Of a stretch of DNA of 64,000 nucleotides, positions 61,640 through 64,000 are shown piece by piece. Source of the DNA: Pantoea sp. SOD02 (GTDB taxonomy: Bacteria > Pseudomonadota > Gammaproteobacteria > Enterobacterales > Enterobacteriaceae). The notes beneath the pieces are model-generated. The model did not search any database. It was not told the DNA's origin and worked only from the letters and a program-made list of their open reading frames with translations. The stretch's first letter is position 1. Every line of letters starts with the position of its first letter. A program made the translations under genes and the position numbers. The stretch covers positions 248,001 through 312,000 of the forward strand of contig NZ_CP102604.1 of the NCBI RefSeq assembly GCF_024707505.1. Reading direction: 5' to 3'.

Positions 61640-63912
61640 CGCTGACGCAGCAAGCGCAGCGCGTTGGCAGTCACCAGTGCGGTGGCACCAGAATCCGCTA
61701 AGACCGCCAGCCACAAACCGGTGAAGCCGAGCAGCGTGGTGACCAGAAAAATCGCCTTTAATCCCAACGCCAGCGCCACGTTCTGACGAATGATGGCGCG
61801 CGTGCGCCGTGCCAGCACAATTGTGCGCGGTAGAATCGCCAGCTGGTTTTGCGTTAATGCCACATCCGCCGCTTCCAGCGCCACATCGGTGCCGCTGCCC
61901 ATCGCAATGCCAATGGTGGCGGCTTTCATGGCGGGCGCATCGTTAATGCCATCACCAACCATCGCCAGTGATTGCTGTGCGCCCAGCGTTCTTATCGCTT
62001 CAACTTTATCAGCGGGTAGCAAACCCGCGCGATAATCGATGTTGAGTTCAGCCGCAATGGCGGCGGCCGCGCGTGGATTGTCGCCGGTCAGCATCACGAT
62101 ATTCACACCAAGCTGCTGCAGCTCAGCCAGCGCGCTGATCGCTTCGCTACGTAGCTGGTCCTGCAACGCTAACGCGCCCAGCACCTGCTGTTCTTGTAAC
62201 AGCAGCACCACGGTTTGGCCCTGCGCTTCCAATTCAGCAATCTGCTGTTGCTGTGCGTCATCGAGATGGCCGACTTCGCGCGGCGCGAGCAGCTGATAGG
62301 TTACGCCTGCGATCGCGGCACGAATGCCGCTGCCGGCCAGCGTTTGCTGCTGTGCAGCGTGCGGAATGGTGAGCGCGCGACGTTCGGCTTCGCTGACAAT
62401 CGCTCGCGCCAGCGGATGGGTGGAACCTTGTTCAACGGCGGCAGCGATACTCAGCAGATTGTCTTCCGCCATCCCGCCAAAGGGCTGGATGTGGCTGATC
62501 TGCGGTTTACCGGCGGTCAGCGTGCCGGTTTTGTCGAACGCCATCATACTCACGCGACTGAGACGCTCCAGCGCCGCGCCGCCTTTGATCAGCGCGCCCT
62601 GACGGGCGGCAGCGGCCAGGCCGGAGGTGATGGCGGCAGGCGTGGAGATCACCAGCGCACACGGGCAACCAATCAATAGCAGCGTTAGCCCTTTATAAAT
62701 CCACGGCAACCATTCGCCAAAGCCGAGCAGCGGCGGCAGCACCATCACCAGCAGCGCCAGCAGCATTATGGCGGGCGTATAAATGCGGCTGAAGCGATCG
62801 ATAAAACGCTCAACCGGCGCACGATGGGTTTCGGCTTCCTCAATCAGTTGCAGAATGCGGTCAATGGCACTTTGGCCGGGCTGGGAAATGACTTTCAACG
62901 TCACCAGACGATCAAGACTGGTGGCACCGGCCATGATCTGTTCGCCAGGCTCACGCGCCACCGGCAGCGATTCGCCAGTTAGCGCACTTTCATCAAAGCT
63001 GGCGCTGGCCTGCAGCAGTTCGCCATCGGCGGGTAAACGCCCGCCGGCCGCTACCTCAATCACATCGCCGGGTTGCAGCGCCTCAAGTGCGACCTGTTCG
63101 CGCACATTCCCGTTAATACGCGTTGCGGTATCCGGGCGCAGCGCCATCAACGCCGTCACGCCTTTGCGCGCGCGTGCCGCCGCGTAAGCTTCGAGGCGTT
63201 CTCCCAGTTGGAACAGCAGCAGCACCATCGCGGCTTCGGCGTGCGCACCAATCACCAGCGCACCGGCGGCGGCAATGGTCATCAACATCTCAATGCTGAA
63301 CGGCGAACCGCTTCGCAGCAGTTTCCACGCGCTGCGGGCAATCGGTGCTAAACCAATCAACGTGGTGGCGATAAACAGGCGATCGCCCCAAAGCGGCGAA
63401 AACTGGCTCAGCAGCCAGCTGCTGAGCATCAGTGCGCCAAGCAGCAGCAAACCGGCGTTTTCCTGCCAGCGGCTTTCAGGTTGTGGAGGCGATGAGGAAT
63501 CGCTGGCGCTCAGCGTGAAGCCAGCATTTTTCACCACTTGCTCGATGGTGGCGCGGATATCCTGGTCGGCATCGACTACCAGTTTTTCACTGGCAAAAAT
63601 CACGCGAGCTTGTTGTACCTGCGGTACCCGTTGCACGGCAGTTTCAATTTTGCGCGCGCAGCTGGGGCAATCCATGCCCGCAATCTGCCAGCGGTATTGG
63701 TGTGAGGTGAGGGCGGGCCTGTCGCTTTCGGCGTCGCTTTCGCCGCCGGGCGATCCGCTGTCGCTGTCACAGTAGCCGCAATCGCTGTCTGGCGTGACGG
63801 GCTGCGCCGCGGAGATTTTTAATGTTGCGGGTTTTATGCTGCGAATTGAGCACAGCGGCTGCGGCTGACGGTGAGATTTGCCACAGCGGCAAGGGTGAGC
63901 ATGTTGATGCAT
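61636..63912 (-). CDS. zntA: Zinc/cadmium/lead-exporting P-type ATPase
   Basis: P1B-type ATPase that pumps Zn(II), Cd(II) and Pb(II) out across the inner membrane. 758 residues, some 26 more than E. coli ZntA. The N-terminal tail has extra Cys/His clusters ([14 protein letters not shown] and [11 protein letters not shown]), then the heavy-metal domain with GMDCPSC (about residues 79-85). Membrane metal site CPC in [16 protein letters not shown]; phosphorylation site DKTGTLT; HP motif STHPLARAI; hinge [12 protein letters not shown]; late aspartate in [16 protein letters not shown] precedes ATG. Controlled by the ZntR operator just upstream. Confidence 0.97.
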   Translation of the reverse strand: MHQHAHPCRCGKSHRQPQPLCSIRSIKPATLKISAAQPVTPDSDCGYCDSDSGSPGGESDAESDRPALTSHQYRWQIAGMDCPSCARKIETAVQRVPQVQQARVIFASEKLVVDADQDIRATIEQVVKNAGFTLSASDSSSPPQPESRWQENAGLLLLGALMLSSWLLSQFSPLWGDRLFIATTLIGLAPIARSAWKLLRSGSPFSIEMLMTIAAAGALVIGAHAEAAMVLLLFQLGERLEAYAAARARKGVTALMALRPDTATRINGNVREQVALEALQPGDVIEVAAGGRLPADGELLQASASFDESALTGESLPVAREPGEQIMAGATSLDRLVTLKVISQPGQSAIDRILQLIEEAETHRAPVERFIDRFSRIYTPAIMLLALLVMVLPPLLGFGEWLPWIYKGLTLLLIGCPCALVISTPAAITSGLAAAARQGALIKGGAALERLSRVSMMAFDKTGTLTAGKPQISHIQPFGGMAEDNLLSIAAAVEQGSTHPLARAIVSEAERRALTIPHAAQQQTLAGSGIRAAIAGVTYQLLAPREVGHLDDAQQQQIAELEAQGQTVVLLLQEQQVLGALALQDQLRSEAISALAELQQLGVNIVMLTGDNPRAAAAIAAELNIDYRAGLLPADKVEAIRTLGAQQSLAMVGDGINDAPAMKAATIGIAMGSGTDVALEAADVALTQNQLAILPRTIVLARRTRAIIRQNVALALGLKAIFLVTTLLGFTGLWLAVLADSGATALVTANALRLLRQR

Positions 63913-63953
63913 ATAACCTCCGGAATCAGGGGCGGGCTGATGCCCGCGCCCTA

Positions 63954-63985
63954 ATGCTACACTCTGGAGTGGACTCCAGAGTCAA
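63954..63985 (-). promoter_or_regulatory. zntA promoter with ZntR operator
   Basis: Perfect inverted repeat ACTCTGGAGT-GG-ACTCCAGAGT (63961-63982) lies in a 20-bp spacer between -35 TTGACT (63985-63980) and -10 TAGCAT (63959-63954), read on the minus strand. The over-long spacer is the mark of MerR-family control, and the palindrome matches the E. coli ZntR site. Zinc-bound ZntR untwists it to activate zntA. Confidence 0.95.
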
Positions 63986-64000
63986 GCGGAAGGTGAGGTT

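Overview
This window is a core chromosomal segment of a gamma-proteobacterium of the order Enterobacterales. It most likely comes from the Erwiniaceae, with Pantoea as my best guess. The protein set is collinear in blocks with Escherichia coli and most products have the same length to within a few residues. The 16S sequence is of enterobacterial type. The thiamine operon is reduced to thiC-thiE, a situation I associate with Pantoea, where thiazole genes sit on a large plasmid. The genus call is inference. I see no prophage, insertion sequence, CRISPR array or broken gene.

Layout. (1) 1-8.4 kb: rpoB-rpoC with a strong terminator. (2) 8.4-13.3 kb: yjiS (DUF1127) and the divergent MocR-type regulator yjiR, then thiE-thiC reading leftward under a TPP riboswitch. 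In E. coli the thiFSGH genes lie between rpoC and thiE; here yjiS-yjiR lies there instead. An ERIC-like palindromic element separates the riboswitch from rsd. (3) 13.4-21.5 kb: rsd, nudC, hemE, nfi, yjaG, hupA, yjaH and purH-purD, the last preceded by a PurR box and an unusual structured leader. (4) 21.5-27.0 kb: a complete rRNA operon (P1, P2, boxA, 16S, tRNA-Glu, 23S, 5S, terminator) at the E. coli rrnE position. (5) 27.2-37.9 kb: metA (MetJ and MetR sites), the glyoxylate operon aceB-aceA-aceK with an IclR operator, convergent iclR, and metH.

(6) 37.9-48.7 kb: the exopolysaccharide-associated operon yjbE-F-G-H, pgi, lysC with a lysine riboswitch, aqpZ, a BASS-family transporter (panS) and yhgN. 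The lysC-pgi-yjb block is inverted relative to metH compared with E. coli. (7) 48.8-59.8 kb: asd and the glycogen operon glgB-X-C-A-P. (8) 59.8-64 kb: dcrB, yhhQ (with a candidate preQ1 riboswitch), tusA and zntA with a textbook ZntR operator. Blocks 7 and 8 belong to a different part of the E. coli map (about 76-78 min) from blocks 1-6 (about 90-91 min).

The most notable non-genic signal is a dispersed 24-bp palindromic repeat: GTAG followed by GGTCGCCATTCATGGCGACC. It occurs in six copies at four intergenic sites. Three of these sites coincide with places where gene order changes relative to E. coli; the fourth is inside the aceA-aceK operon. No wholly undescribed multi-gene system is visible. 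The candidates worth following are the repeat family, the thiamine locus replacement, the purH leader, the preQ1-I candidate, the yjbE attenuator, the palindrome in the tusA promoter and a possible 44-codon gene between pgi and lysC.
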